Shown piece by piece: positions 37,113 to 47,653 of a stretch of DNA of 64,000 bases; position 1 is the stretch's first letter; the number at the start of each line of letters is the position of its first letter. This stretch comes from Parabacteroides sp. Lineage in GTDB: Bacteria; Bacteroidota; Bacteroidia; Bacteroidales; Tannerellaceae. The notes beneath the pieces were generated by a model that ran no database searches, was not told the DNA's origin, and saw only the letters and a list, made by a program, of their open reading frames with translations. Location: assembly GCA_028689545.1 (NCBI GenBank), contig JAQVCX010000004.1:1-64000 (forward strand). Reading direction: 5' to 3'. Position numbers and translations under genes: made by a program.

Positions 37113-38363
37113 TTACATCAGATAAAGTTTCCCGTTCTTAATCACGGTATCCACGATATTCATTCCCACATGATAAGGGAGAAATTTATAAGACGGATAT
37201 TTCAGCAAGATCACGTCCGCACGTTTCCCTACGCTTATACTTCCAATCTCGGAGGCACGTCCCACAGCCGCGGCCCCATTAATGGTCAAAGCCGTTACCG
37301 CTTCTTCCGGAGTCATCTTCATATAGATACAAGCCAAGGCTATCAGCATCGGGATCGAGGCCGAGAAACAACTTCCCGGATTCAGGTCGGAAGCCAAAGC
37401 CACCGCGCAACCGGCATCTATCATCTTCCGGGCAGGCGCATACGGCTCATTCAAGGAAAAGGCAGTCAGCGGAAGCAAGGTAGCCACGACACCCGCTTTC
37501 GCCATACGCTGGATGCCTGTATCCGATACATGTAATAAATGATCAGCACTTACACACTTCAAGGACGCCGCTAGCTCCGCCCCTCCGAAAGGAACGATCT
37601 CATCCGCATGCATCTTCAATTTAAAACGATGATGACGGGCGGCACGAAGCAAGCGCTCACTCTGTTCTAACGAGAAAACGCCTTTCTCACAAAACACATC
37701 ACAAAACGTAACCGTATGTTCGGCTCGGATGGCAGGAAGCACTTCCTCGATCATATAATCCACATAATCGTCCGTGCGACCGGCAAATTCAGGAGGGACG
37801 GCATGCGCTCCTAAAAAGGTCGATACGACATCCATCGGATGCGACTCATTCAGGTCCGACATGACACGAAGCTGAACTAATTCCGTTTGCAAATCCAAGC
37901 CATAACCACTTTTGCCCTCTACCGTGGTAACTCCCATGGCAAATAACTCATCCAGACGTTCTTCCCCACTGTTCCATAGTGTATCGAAATCACTTTCACG
38001 GGTAGCCTTCATCGTATTCACGATACCCCCACCACGCTCCATGATCGACATATAACTATCTCCCCGCAATCGCCAAGAGAACTCCTCCTCCCGGTAACCG
38101 CCAAAGACAAAATGCGTATGGCTATCTACAAATCCGGGTAACACCGCTTGCTTCTCCGCCCGAATCTCCAGATAATCCTCCACATGGATGTCTCGAAGTA
38201 CCTCCTCCGTAGGTCCTACATGCGTAATAACCCCATCAGATATCGCTACGGCTCCATCCTCGATAACGCCCAAATCAGACATCTCCGCTCCCCGTCGTGC
38301 CTTATCCCCATGACAAGTGACGAGCTGGGCAGCATTCCTGATCAATATCTTGTTATCCTCCAT
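37113..38363 (-). CDS. hutI: Imidazolonepropionase
   Basis: PGFVDSHTHFVFGGYREEEF, KSGYGLD, KMHADE, SDLNPGSCFSASIPM. Confidence 0.96.
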   Translation of the reverse strand: MEDNKILIRNAAQLVTCHGDKARRGAEMSDLGVIEDGAVAISDGVITHVGPTEEVLRDIHVEDYLEIRAEKQAVLPGFVDSHTHFVFGGYREEEFSWRLRGDSYMSIMERGGGIVNTMKATRESDFDTLWNSGEERLDELFAMGVTTVEGKSGYGLDLQTELVQLRVMSDLNESHPMDVVSTFLGAHAVPPEFAGRTDDYVDYMIEEVLPAIRAEHTVTFCDVFCEKGVFSLEQSERLLRAARHHRFKLKMHADEIVPFGGAELAASLKCVSADHLLHVSDTGIQRMAKAGVVATLLPLTAFSLNEPYAPARKMIDAGCAVALASDLNPGSCFSASIPMLIALACIYMKMTPEEAVTALTINGAAAVGRASEIGSISVGKRADVILLKYPSYKFLPYHVGMNIVDTVIKNGKLYLM

Positions 38364-38366
38364 ACG

Positions 38367-39272
38367 CTATTCCATAATACGGGCTTCCAACACTTGATTC
38401 ATCGAGAAATCCTCCAACCCCAAATAGTAAGAGGCCGTATCGATCAACGCCTCCATAGGAACCAAGCCGATAATCTCGCTCCCCACCACCGAGACACCAT
38501 ATCTGCGAGCCTCGATACGCACTAATTCGAAGGCCCGGTACAAGGCCGTACGGGTATAATCTGTCATATTAATAGAAACCTGTACGATACCACGCTCTTT
38601 CAACTCAACCCCCATCGCTTTACAATAGCGTAAGCCTCCGCCTATGAAACGGATCTTCTTCGCTATATCCGTAGCGATCTGCAATTGGCTCGTTCCTAAA
38701 TTCACATTATAGGCGACCAATGGCATACGGGCTCCTATAGCGACCGTACCGGCAGTCGGATGTCTTTCGGCCGGACCAAAATCCGGCTTCCACTCCGGTT
38801 GATGGATTTTCTCCGCCATTCCCTCAAACTCTCCTTTACGGATTGCCGCCAGATTCTCCCGGTAAGGGGCGGAAGCTGATTTCTCATACAAGAAGACAGG
38901 CACGGCATAGCGAGCGCCCACTTCCTCGCCTACTTCCTTAGACAAGGCGATCGCCTCTTCCATCGTACATCCGCGAATCGGTATAAAAGGGACCACATCC
39001 ACGGCACCCATTCGCGGATGTTGCCCGCTATGTTTGTTCAAATCGATCAACTCTACGGCAACTCCAATAGCCTCCAATACGGCTTGTTTTAAAGCGGCCG
39101 GTTCTCCCACCACGGTAACAACCAAGCGATTGTGATCCTCGTCATTACTATAGTCCAATAGTTTCACACCCGTCTTAGCCCGGAAAGGCGCTACGATCTT
39201 ATCTATCTTCTCCAAATCCCGTCCTTCGCTGAAGTTGGGGACACATTCCATAATCTTGTTCCAAGTACTCAT
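38367..39272 (-). CDS. ftcD: Glutamate formimidoyltransferase
   Basis: MECVPNFSEGRD, DYSNDEDHNRLVVTVVGEP, KHSGQHPRMGAVDVVPFIP. Confidence 0.96.
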   Translation of the reverse strand: MSTWNKIMECVPNFSEGRDLEKIDKIVAPFRAKTGVKLLDYSNDEDHNRLVVTVVGEPAALKQAVLEAIGVAVELIDLNKHSGQHPRMGAVDVVPFIPIRGCTMEEAIALSKEVGEEVGARYAVPVFLYEKSASAPYRENLAAIRKGEFEGMAEKIHQPEWKPDFGPAERHPTAGTVAIGARMPLVAYNVNLGTSQLQIATDIAKKIRFIGGGLRYCKAMGVELKERGIVQVSINMTDYTRTALYRAFELVRIEARRYGVSVVGSEIIGLVPMEALIDTASYYLGLEDFSMNQVLEARIME

Positions 39273-41272
39273 ACCGTTTTATTTAATGATGTTTGTACGA
39301 TTTCATGAATAAGCTCCTTCTCGGGGATATACGGGAGGGTAATATGATACTGTTCGCCACGGTTCTCATTGAAAGTAGCGCTCGTACGCATCGCATTCGG
39401 GTTACGGGCCCATGAGCGACGGGCTACTCCCCCCATCACGTCCCATATCATGGCAGAGCGAAGTATCTCGTCCACCCGCTCACTACCATCGAGAACCATA
39501 CCGAAACCTCCGTTTATCGCCTTACCGATACCAACCCCTCCACCATTATGAAGAGCGACCAAGCTCATACCCCGGGCGGCATTTCCAGCGAAGCACTGCA
39601 CCGCCATATCAGCCATCACGTTGCTTCCGTCGCGTATATTGGAGGTCTCACGGAATGGAGAATCCGTACCGCTCACGTCATGATGGTCTCGTCCCAACAT
39701 GATCGGGCCTACCTCCCCATCACGTACCATTCGGTTAAACTCAAGGGCGATCTTCAAGCGCCCCTCAGCGTCTTGATATAAAATCCGGGCCTGTGTACCC
39801 ACCACCAAACGGTTCTTCTCCGCGTCACGTATCCAGTTATAATTATCCAGATCCTGCCCTCTTCGAGTCGTATCGATACACGCCATAGCCGCATGATCCG
39901 TACGAATCAAATCTTCCGGCTTACCGCTTAAGCATACCCAGCGGAAAGGGCCGTACCCATAATCAAATAATTCCGGCCCCATGATATCTTCCACATAAGA
40001 AGGCCATATAAAACCATCTTTCTCGTCCACACCGTTGCGAGAGATCTCGCTTACACCCGCGTCATAGATCGCTTTCATGAAAGAGTTTCCATAGTCAAAG
40101 AAATAGGTACCCCGGGCAACCAAACGCTTGATCACCTCGAAATGTCGCTTCAACGTTTGATCGACCAAAGCACAAAAGTCTTCCCGGTGATGAGCCAATA
40201 ATTCCGTACGTTCCTCAAACGTCACGCCTGCCGGACAATAACCACCTTCATAAACCGCATGACACGAGGTCTGGTCGCTCAACAGGTCGATGGGAAGCTC
40301 CTGTTTATCGGCATATTCCAATAAATCCACGATATTGCCGTGGAAAGCGATAGAGATCGGTTCTTTCTTACGGATCGCCTCGTCGGCTAAGGAGAAAGCT
40401 TTCCCCATATCATCCGTCACATGCTGAACCCATCCTTGGGATCGGCGCGTCTCAATGCGGGAAGCGTCTACCTCGGCGATTATGCTGGCGGCACCGGCAA
40501 TCACGGCGGCTTTTGGTTGAGCGCCACTCATCCCTCCTAAACCAGAGGATACAAACAGGTGGCCTCGTAAATCCTTATCTTGTGGAATCCCTAATTTCTT
40601 ACGTCCGGCATTCAGCAAGGTATTAAATGTACCATGTACGATACCTTGCGGACCGATATACATCCAACCTCCGGCCGTCATCTGTCCATAATTAGCGACT
40701 CCCATCTGTGCGGCGATATGCCAATCCTTCTGGTTATCAAACATCCCCACCATCATCGAGTTCGTGATAATCACCCGTGGGGCATCCGGCTTGGAACGAA
40801 ACAATCCCAGAGGATGCCCGGACTCGATCACCAAGGTCTGCTCCTCGGTCAGCTCCTCCAAATACATCTTGATCAAACGATATTGCATCCAATTCTGGCA
40901 TACCTGTCCGGTCTCGCCATACGTAACCAACTCGTAAGGATACAAAGCGATATCAAAGCAAAGGTTATTATCGATCATTACCTGAAAGGCCTTTCCTTCG
41001 ATACATTTACCTTTATATTCAGAGACAGGTTTCGCTTTCAGGTCTCCCTGCGGACGGTAACGATAACCATAGATCCGTCCCCGGGTCACTAACTCCTCCA
41101 TGAACTCAGGAGCTAGCTTCTCATGTAATTCAACAGGGATGTAACGAAGCGCGTTCATCAATGCCGTTTCTGCTTGAGCGGGCGTAAGCGAATAGCCGCG
41201 ATCGGGAGCACGGCGAATACCGGAAACGAAGGAAGGATATTCCGGCAAATAGTTATCAAGATGTATTTCCAT
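39269..41272 (-). CDS. hutU: Urocanate hydratase
   Basis: 667 aa; VSSGLGGMSGAQPKA, LSDQTSCHAVYEGGYCPAG, HNGGGVGIGKAINGG. Confidence 0.95.
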   Translation of the reverse strand: MEIHLDNYLPEYPSFVSGIRRAPDRGYSLTPAQAETALMNALRYIPVELHEKLAPEFMEELVTRGRIYGYRYRPQGDLKAKPVSEYKGKCIEGKAFQVMIDNNLCFDIALYPYELVTYGETGQVCQNWMQYRLIKMYLEELTEEQTLVIESGHPLGLFRSKPDAPRVIITNSMMVGMFDNQKDWHIAAQMGVANYGQMTAGGWMYIGPQGIVHGTFNTLLNAGRKKLGIPQDKDLRGHLFVSSGLGGMSGAQPKAAVIAGAASIIAEVDASRIETRRSQGWVQHVTDDMGKAFSLADEAIRKKEPISIAFHGNIVDLLEYADKQELPIDLLSDQTSCHAVYEGGYCPAGVTFEERTELLAHHREDFCALVDQTLKRHFEVIKRLVARGTYFFDYGNSFMKAIYDAGVSEISRNGVDEKDGFIWPSYVEDIMGPELFDYGYGPFRWVCLSGKPEDLIRTDHAAMACIDTTRRGQDLDNYNWIRDAEKNRLVVGTQARILYQDAEGRLKIALEFNRMVRDGEVGPIMLGRDHHDVSGTDSPFRETSNIRDGSNVMADMAVQCFAGNAARGMSLVALHNGGGVGIGKAINGGFGMVLDGSERVDEILRSAMIWDVMGGVARRSWARNPNAMRTSATFNENRGEQYHITLPYIPEKELIHEIVQTSLNKTV

Positions 41273-41489
41273 AACGTGAATGATTTAGTTGGTGCTTACA
41301 ATCTGCAAGAAATCTCACGGATTCAGCGCCGACAAGTTAGCCATTATCCAAATCCCAACCAATTATCATGTTATGTTTAGAAGCATACAAAAATAAACCC
41401 GTCCCTCTCCCCTCCCCATAGGGGACGAAAGAAAGACGGGTTTATCAGAACCTTCTATTTAATGTTCCGAGGAAAGCCTATCAAGCTCA

Positions 41490-42470
41490 CTAGAGCCTTC
41501 TTATCTCCTCCTCGGACAGTCCAGTCGTCTTGGCGATATCCGCCAAACCTAAATTCAAAGACTTCAAATTCCTAGCTATTTCCACGGCCTTTTGACGCTC
41601 ACCTTCTGCCAAGCCTTCAGCCAAGCCTTCAGCCAAGCCTTCAGCTATCCCTTCCTCCTTAGCTTTCTCTTTTGCTTCTTCTACATCCTGCAAGAAAGCC
41701 TCTTCCGCAAGGCGGTTGACATTGTAGCGATCCACGGCACGATCGTAAGCGAGGCGATTCTCCGGGGAGAGGTTCGCCACGGCAGCCAAACGAGATAGAT
41801 GAGCAAACACCTGCTCCTTCAAGGCATCCGGCATTCGAATCCAATGTTCCATATTCTTTAACGCATAAAATAATCTCTCTAATAATGTATCACATTCATC
41901 CAGCTCCTTCGTAAAATAAGGAAACTGCAAATAGATCTGCCGGAAATGAGGATTCAGCGTCTCATGGCTCTCCATATCCAGGATCCCCGCATCCACACGG
42001 AAACGATCCGGCAAATCCGGCTCCTTGAAGTTCATGAAGAAAACGCCATACACCGTATGGAGCTTATAGTTCGTCCCATACGGAAGCGAAGGCTCTCTCA
42101 CCTCCAGACCTTCCTCCCCGTCATCCGGCGAGGGCACTTCCACCGCTAGCGGAGCCTCGATCTGGCGACTCACCGCACGGCACATATAATATAATGTACG
42201 GTCTAAGAAATTCGGATGCTTGCGTTTTTGCATCTCCACGATAATATACTCTCCCGTGGAGGTCCGGCAATAGAGATCGTAAATGATCCCCTTATCCCGC
42301 ACATGCTCCGCATGATCCTCCTTGTCCAGAAACACCAGATCCTCGATCCGGTGCTCCCCCGCCAACAACTCGTTCAACAACGTGATCAAAAACGGCTTGC
42401 TAGCCGGCTGACCGAAAATAATCTTAAAACCAAGATCCGTAAACGGATTCACGAACTTTCCCATAGTCAA
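41490..42470 (-). CDS. Rpn/PD-(D/E)XK nuclease family (recombination-promoting nuclease / putative transposase)
   Basis: MGKFVNPFTDLGFKIIFGQPASKPFLITLLNELL...YDLYCRTSTGEYIIVEMQKRKH; C-terminal repeated AEGL motif. Confidence 0.9.
   Translation of the reverse strand: MTMGKFVNPFTDLGFKIIFGQPASKPFLITLLNELLAGEHRIEDLVFLDKEDHAEHVRDKGIIYDLYCRTSTGEYIIVEMQKRKHPNFLDRTLYYMCRAVSRQIEAPLAVEVPSPDDGEEGLEVREPSLPYGTNYKLHTVYGVFFMNFKEPDLPDRFRVDAGILDMESHETLNPHFRQIYLQFPYFTKELDECDTLLERLFYALKNMEHWIRMPDALKEQVFAHLSRLAAVANLSPENRLAYDRAVDRYNVNRLAEEAFLQDVEEAKEKAKEEGIAEGLAEGLAEGLAEGERQKAVEIARNLKSLNLGLADIAKTTGLSEEEIRRL
41612..41647. repeat. 12-bp tandem repeat in nuclease CDS encoding (GLAE)n
   Basis: gccaagccttca repeated three times, giving GLAEGLAEGLAEG. 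Confidence 0.85.
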
Positions 42471-42499
42471 TCATTTCTTTAGTTAAACCTATTGTTTAT

Positions 42500-42793
42500 T
42501 CAACAACCGCAAACATACGGAATTTTTATCAAAGGAGAAAATGCGAGTGCGCAATTCTTTTCAACAGAAATCGTAGACACCGTGTTGCGAGAGCATCCTT
42601 TAGCCAATAGCCAAGACTGGTAACGCACAAGTGTATCCTTATTAATATACACATAGGGAATCTCTTCCAAACCACAAAAACGCTTGAACGAATTTAAGGC
42701 GTCTTGATAACTCTTTGCCGTGGAATAACATCTTTTTTCACGCAGGCAAGCGATATACGTAAGCACACCCACCACGAAATCATTCTTGTTCAT
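42500..42793 (-). pseudogene. Truncated tyrosine recombinase/integrase N-terminal (SAM-like) fragment
   Basis: FVVGVLTYIACLREKRCYSTAKSYQDALNSFKRFC...YQSWLLAKGCSRNTVSTIS then diverges and stops; no catalytic domain downstream. Confidence 0.7.
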
Positions 42794-42891
42794 ACCTTAT
42801 CTCTTTAAGAATTAATACATAAAAAAATCCTCTATCACTCCTGTGTTAACGGAGAGATAGAGGATCTTTATAAAATCCTTAAAGGAAGATA

Positions 42892-45800
42892 TTATTTTTC
42901 AGTATTCTCTGCGGCAGCTTTCTTATTGATCTTCTTCTTCTGCAACTCGTAAGCGATCGGAGTAGCGACGAACAAGGTAGAATACGTACCGATAATGATA
43001 CCTAATAAGATAGCGAACGTAAAGCTTCGGATCGTGCTACCGCCCAAGATGAAGATACACAATACAACCACCAACGTAGTCAATGATGTATTAAATGTAC
43101 GGCTCAATGTGGAGTTCAAAGCATCATTGATCACTTGATAACGATCACGCTTCGGATACAACGCGATAGTCTCGCGGATACGGTCGAATACAACCACGGT
43201 ATCATTGATAGAGTAACCGATAATCGTCAAGATAGCGGCGATAAACGTCTGGTCTACCTCCATCGAGAAAGGAAGCACCTTCCACAATAACGTATAGAAG
43301 GAGATAATGCACAATGTAGCCACAGCGACGGAGACAAAAGCACCGATAGAGAAGGATACATCACGGAAACGAAGCAATATATAAGCGGCCATACAGATCA
43401 TGGCGAAGATTACCGCCAAGAACGCGGCGTTCTTGATATCGTCTGCCATACTAGGACCCACCTTCTGTGAACTCTGTATGAAAGTAGTCGTGAACTCATC
43501 CAATGTAGTTCCTTCCGGAAGCAAGGATTTAACGCCCTCAAACAATTTAGTCTCTACCTCTTGGTCTACCGCAGGATCATTGTCTTCGATCTTATAGTTG
43601 GTAGATACACGCACTTGATCCGCCGTACCGATCTGGATAACGCTAACCGAACCGTCTAGCTGAGCATCCAACATATTACGAACATCGTCGGTCTTCACCT
43701 CTTGGCTGAAACGGATCACATAGTTACGTCCACCCGTGAAATCGATACCATTATTCAAACCGATCGTCATAAAGGAAATAGCACCTAAAACGATGATTGC
43801 CGCCGGAATCAAATAACCGACTTTGCGAGCGCCCAAGAAATTGATCTTCGGGTTTGTCAGCAAGTCTTTCGTCAGAGAAGTCGTGAATGTCACGTTCTTC
43901 AATTTATCTTTCGCCAGGAATGCCTCATAAACGATACGCGTCAAGAACACGGCCGTAAGGAATGAAGCGAACAAACCGATGATCATCGTCGTAGCGAAAC
44001 CACGGATAGGACCTGTACCGAAATAGAACAATACGATACCGGTAATGATAGATGTCAAGTTTGAGTCGAAGATAGCGGAGAACGCATTGCTGTAACCATC
44101 GGCGATAGCCTTTCCTAAAGACTTACCGGCACGAAGCTCCTCTTTCGTACGCTCATAGATCAACACGTTCGCATCGACAGCCATACCCAGCGTCAACACC
44201 ATACCGGCAATACCCGGCAAGGTAAGGACGGCTTGGAAAGAAGCCAAGATACCCATCGTGAAGAAGATATTCAATACCAATGCACCATCGGCGATCAATC
44301 CCGGGATCAGTCCGTAGAATGCGCACATATACACCATCAACAGCACCAATGCCAAAACAAAAGAAATCGCACCGGCGTTGATAGCCTCTTGTCCCAATGA
44401 CGGGCCCACCACATCTTCCTGAACAATATGTACGGAAGCGGCCATCTTACCAGACTTCAATACGTTCGCTAAGTCCTTCGCCTCTTCCGGTGTAAAGTGA
44501 CCGGTGATTTGTGAACGACCTCCCGTGATCTCATCGTTTACGTTCGGAGCGGAATAAACCATCTCATCCAAAACGATAGCGATCTGACGACCGATATTCT
44601 CTTTCGTCAAACGAGCCCAAGACTTAGAGCCCTCGGCGTTCATAACCATGTTGACCATTTGCTCCGAACGACCGGCTTGTTGCATAAAGTCAGCGTTTGC
44701 ATCCGTTACCACGTCACCACCTAAGGCAGGACTTCCGTCACGGTTAGTTACCTTCAAAGCATATAATTCAAAGAACTGTTCCTTATCATCGATAGCCTTA
44801 ACACCCCATTTCAAAGCCAAGTTACGAGGCAATACCTCTTTCACTTGCTTCATGTTCAAGTATTCGTTGATCTTATTTATGTCTTTCGCTTGAGCGATAC
44901 CCACCGTAGAACCCGGCGACAACTGACCGTTGTACTGGCTAATCTGCAATAAAGCGAATAATGGATGTTGCTTAGCGAACTCTTCCATGCTTTGATTAGC
45001 CTCCGTATCTTTTTTATCTTGACCCAGCTTGGCCAACAAAGAATCCGCCTCACTTACATCCGTACCTGCGGCATCAGCGACCGTCTCAACACTATCGGTA
45101 GCGGCAGCTACAGAATCAGCGGAAACCTCGCTACTTAAAATAGTAGCCAACGCATTATCGGCGGCAACCAATTGTTGATAGATTTCCGGCAACTTATACG
45201 TTTCCCAGAATTCCAAGTTAGCGCTACCTTGAAGCAACTTACGAACACGTTCCGGCTCTTTCACACCCGGCAACTCAACCAAGATACGACCCGCTGTCTC
45301 CAAACGTTGGATGTTCGGGGAAACCACACCGAAACGGTCGATACGAGTACGCAGCACGTTGAATGAATTATCAATCGCACTCTGCAGCTCTTGTTTCAAG
45401 ATAGAAACAACTTGAACATCTGAGCTTTGGGGAGTAATTTTATCTTTCAACTCGAATGTACTAAAAATAGCGGAAAGACGTGCTCCGCTATCCAACTTCT
45501 TATACTCCTCAGCGAAAAGGTCGATGAAATCTTTTTGGCTATCCGCTTGATGTGCGTAAGCTAAATCCAACGCCTTGTTGAAATTCTCGTCTTGGTTGTT
45601 GTTAGACAACGAACGGATAACATCCGCCACGTTCAACTCAAGGACAACGTTCATACCGCCCTTTAAGTCAAGACCTAAACTAATTTCCATTTCTCGGCAT
45701 TGCTTAAGCGTATAGCCCAGCCACACCTTCTGAGTAGATAGTGAGTCTAAATAAGCACTCTCTTTCGCAGGATCTCCACCCGCATACCCAGAGGCTTTAC

Positions 45801-45897
45801 TGTTGTAGTGTTGCGTCACAAAAGAGAACGACAAGTAGAACAAACAGACAAGCGTAAGTAACACCGCGAAGACCTTTACAAATCCTTTGTTTTGCAT
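42892..45897 (-). CDS. secDF: Fused protein translocase subunit SecDF
   Basis: GLDLKGGMNVVLEL, LPGIAGMVLTLGMAVDANVLIYER, second half GLNNGIDFTGGRNYVIRF and IGYSINDTVVVFDRIRE. Confidence 0.97.
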   Translation of the reverse strand: MQNKGFVKVFAVLLTLVCLFYLSFSFVTQHYNSKASGYAGGDPAKESAYLDSLSTQKVWLGYTLKQCREMEISLGLDLKGGMNVVLELNVADVIRSLSNNNQDENFNKALDLAYAHQADSQKDFIDLFAEEYKKLDSGARLSAIFSTFELKDKITPQSSDVQVVSILKQELQSAIDNSFNVLRTRIDRFGVVSPNIQRLETAGRILVELPGVKEPERVRKLLQGSANLEFWETYKLPEIYQQLVAADNALATILSSEVSADSVAAATDSVETVADAAGTDVSEADSLLAKLGQDKKDTEANQSMEEFAKQHPLFALLQISQYNGQLSPGSTVGIAQAKDINKINEYLNMKQVKEVLPRNLALKWGVKAIDDKEQFFELYALKVTNRDGSPALGGDVVTDANADFMQQAGRSEQMVNMVMNAEGSKSWARLTKENIGRQIAIVLDEMVYSAPNVNDEITGGRSQITGHFTPEEAKDLANVLKSGKMAASVHIVQEDVVGPSLGQEAINAGAISFVLALVLLMVYMCAFYGLIPGLIADGALVLNIFFTMGILASFQAVLTLPGIAGMVLTLGMAVDANVLIYERTKEELRAGKSLGKAIADGYSNAFSAIFDSNLTSIITGIVLFYFGTGPIRGFATTMIIGLFASFLTAVFLTRIVYEAFLAKDKLKNVTFTTSLTKDLLTNPKINFLGARKVGYLIPAAIIVLGAISFMTIGLNNGIDFTGGRNYVIRFSQEVKTDDVRNMLDAQLDGSVSVIQIGTADQVRVSTNYKIEDNDPAVDQEVETKLFEGVKSLLPEGTTLDEFTTTFIQSSQKVGPSMADDIKNAAFLAVIFAMICMAAYILLRFRDVSFSIGAFVSVAVATLCIISFYTLLWKVLPFSMEVDQTFIAAILTIIGYSINDTVVVFDRIRETIALYPKRDRYQVINDALNSTLSRTFNTSLTTLVVVLCIFILGGSTIRSFTFAILLGIIIGTYSTLFVATPIAYELQKKKINKKAAAENTEK

Positions 45898-46069
45898 CTG
45901 AATCTTAGGTTTATGTTATTACATTATTTATATTCGTTTTTTCACAGGGTGCAAATATAGACTTTTTTTCTTTGATAAAGAGCAATTAGTATAATTATTT
46001 GTCACGCTCATAGTTTATTTCAAACACAAATGTATATCTTTGGGGCTAAAATAATAAGGAAAATATACC

Positions 46070-47062
46070 ATGAAACAGTTATTATTCGCTCTGTTATTTA
46101 TCCCCGCCCTGCTATTCGCGCAAGAAGATCAACACTATCTGGCAGGAGCCGTTCCGGTTGTAGAGGGTAAAGTTGTTTTTACCCGAGAGATTAACGCCCC
46201 TTCTTTCAGCAAGGCGCAAATCTACCAACAACTATTAAAATGGGGACAAGACAATTTCAGCAAAAAAGGAAGTAGAGTCGCTTATCAAAATGAGGAAAAA
46301 GGCGAGATCGCCATTATCGGGGAAGAGTATTTAGTATTCTCTAGCACGGCCTTATCCCTCGATCGGACGATAATGAAATACCGTATTATCATTGAATGCA
46401 AGGAACAGGCTTGTACCCTGCAACTTGCGGGCATCCGATATGAATATAACGTATCTTACCAGAAAGACCCGGAGAAATACCTAGCCGAGGAATGGATCAC
46501 GGACGAGTATGCCTTGAATAAGAGCAAAACGAAATTAAACCGTATCAGCGGTAAATTCCGTAAGGCTACGATTGATTTCGCGGATAAGACGCTCAATAGC
46601 GCAGCCAGCGCATTAGGCGCACAGTTGCTGACAGCCGCACCCGTAGAACCCGTAAAAAACGTAGAACCCGTATCTGCGCCGCAACAGGAAACACGGCCTG
46701 TGGCACCGATGGAAGGTTTCGTAGCGTTCCAAGCCGACAAAGTACCTAGCACAATCCTCCAAATGTTACCGGACAACGCTTTACAAGTCAAAACCGTAAA
46801 TGGAAATACGACCGACGCAAACGTTGAATGGAAAGGCATAGGCAATATGTTTGGAAAAACAATCAGTACAATCTCTATATCTAAAGATAGCCCCGCGTAT
46901 AAAGCGATTGGCAACAACGACGTATATCGATTATCCTTCTCCAAGCCCGGCACATCCGCCGATGCACCATGGATTATCATGGAGTGCCGCAAACAAGGCG
47001 AGACCTCCGAAGGACAACAAACGATGTTAATCGGCGAGGTTACGAATATATGGATCAAATAA
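46070..47062 (+). CDS. Secreted DUF4468-like domain protein
   Basis: Signal peptide MKQLLFALLFIPALLFAQ; GKVVFTREINAPSFSKAQIYQQLLKWGQDNF; paralogous to downstream gene. Confidence 0.75.
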   Translation: MKQLLFALLFIPALLFAQEDQHYLAGAVPVVEGKVVFTREINAPSFSKAQIYQQLLKWGQDNFSKKGSRVAYQNEEKGEIAIIGEEYLVFSSTALSLDRTIMKYRIIIECKEQACTLQLAGIRYEYNVSYQKDPEKYLAEEWITDEYALNKSKTKLNRISGKFRKATIDFADKTLNSAASALGAQLLTAAPVEPVKNVEPVSAPQQETRPVAPMEGFVAFQADKVPSTILQMLPDNALQVKTVNGNTTDANVEWKGIGNMFGKTISTISISKDSPAYKAIGNNDVYRLSFSKPGTSADAPWIIMECRKQGETSEGQQTMLIGEVTNIWIK

Positions 47063-47082
47063 CGAAAAAGAGAGTGGTATTT

Positions 47083-47643
47083 ATGAATATGAAAAAGATT
47101 CTATTATTAATAGGTATGATATTCCCTGTGCTAGTCATGGCGCAGGGACATAGAGGCACGGTAGACGAATGTGCCCCCATGAAAAACGGGAAGGTATGCT
47201 ATAGCGATGACATAGAGATCGAGAACACCTCTAAAACAGAGATATTCAACGCTATTAACGCATGGGCTAAGAAATCTTACGGAAAAGATGTCTTCTTATC
47301 CAACGTCAACTCGAACAAGAACAAAGCAACCATCTTCGTGAGCTCTAAGGTTGAATTATTATTGAATGACACGGATAAGACTATCATTAAATATAAAATG
47401 CGCATCACCTGCTTCGACAACCGCTACACGATAGAAGCGAGCGATATAGTATATCAATATGATCCGCTAAACGATAAACAATACAAGACCTATAAAGCGG
47501 AAGATGTGATCGCCAATAATGGGAATAGCAATACGATAGCACTGATCAAAGATCCTAAGCTATTCTGTAACGCTACCTTCTTCTTTGTCGAGAACTTGTT
47601 CGCCGACGTATTTGACGCCGCTCAGGACGCGGAATCCGAGTGA
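47083..47643 (+). CDS. Secreted DUF4468-like domain protein (paralogue)
   Basis: MNMKKILLLIGMIFPVLVMAQG signal; GKVCYSDDIEIENTSKTEIFNAINAWAKKSYG. Confidence 0.72.
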   Translation: MNMKKILLLIGMIFPVLVMAQGHRGTVDECAPMKNGKVCYSDDIEIENTSKTEIFNAINAWAKKSYGKDVFLSNVNSNKNKATIFVSSKVELLLNDTDKTIIKYKMRITCFDNRYTIEASDIVYQYDPLNDKQYKTYKAEDVIANNGNSNTIALIKDPKLFCNATFFFVENLFADVFDAAQDAESE

Positions 47644-47653
47644 TGACACCCTC

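Noticed and set aside
41490-42470. Intact insertion sequence
   Set aside because: Rpn-family proteins are often labelled transposase, but no terminal inverted repeats or target duplication were seen.
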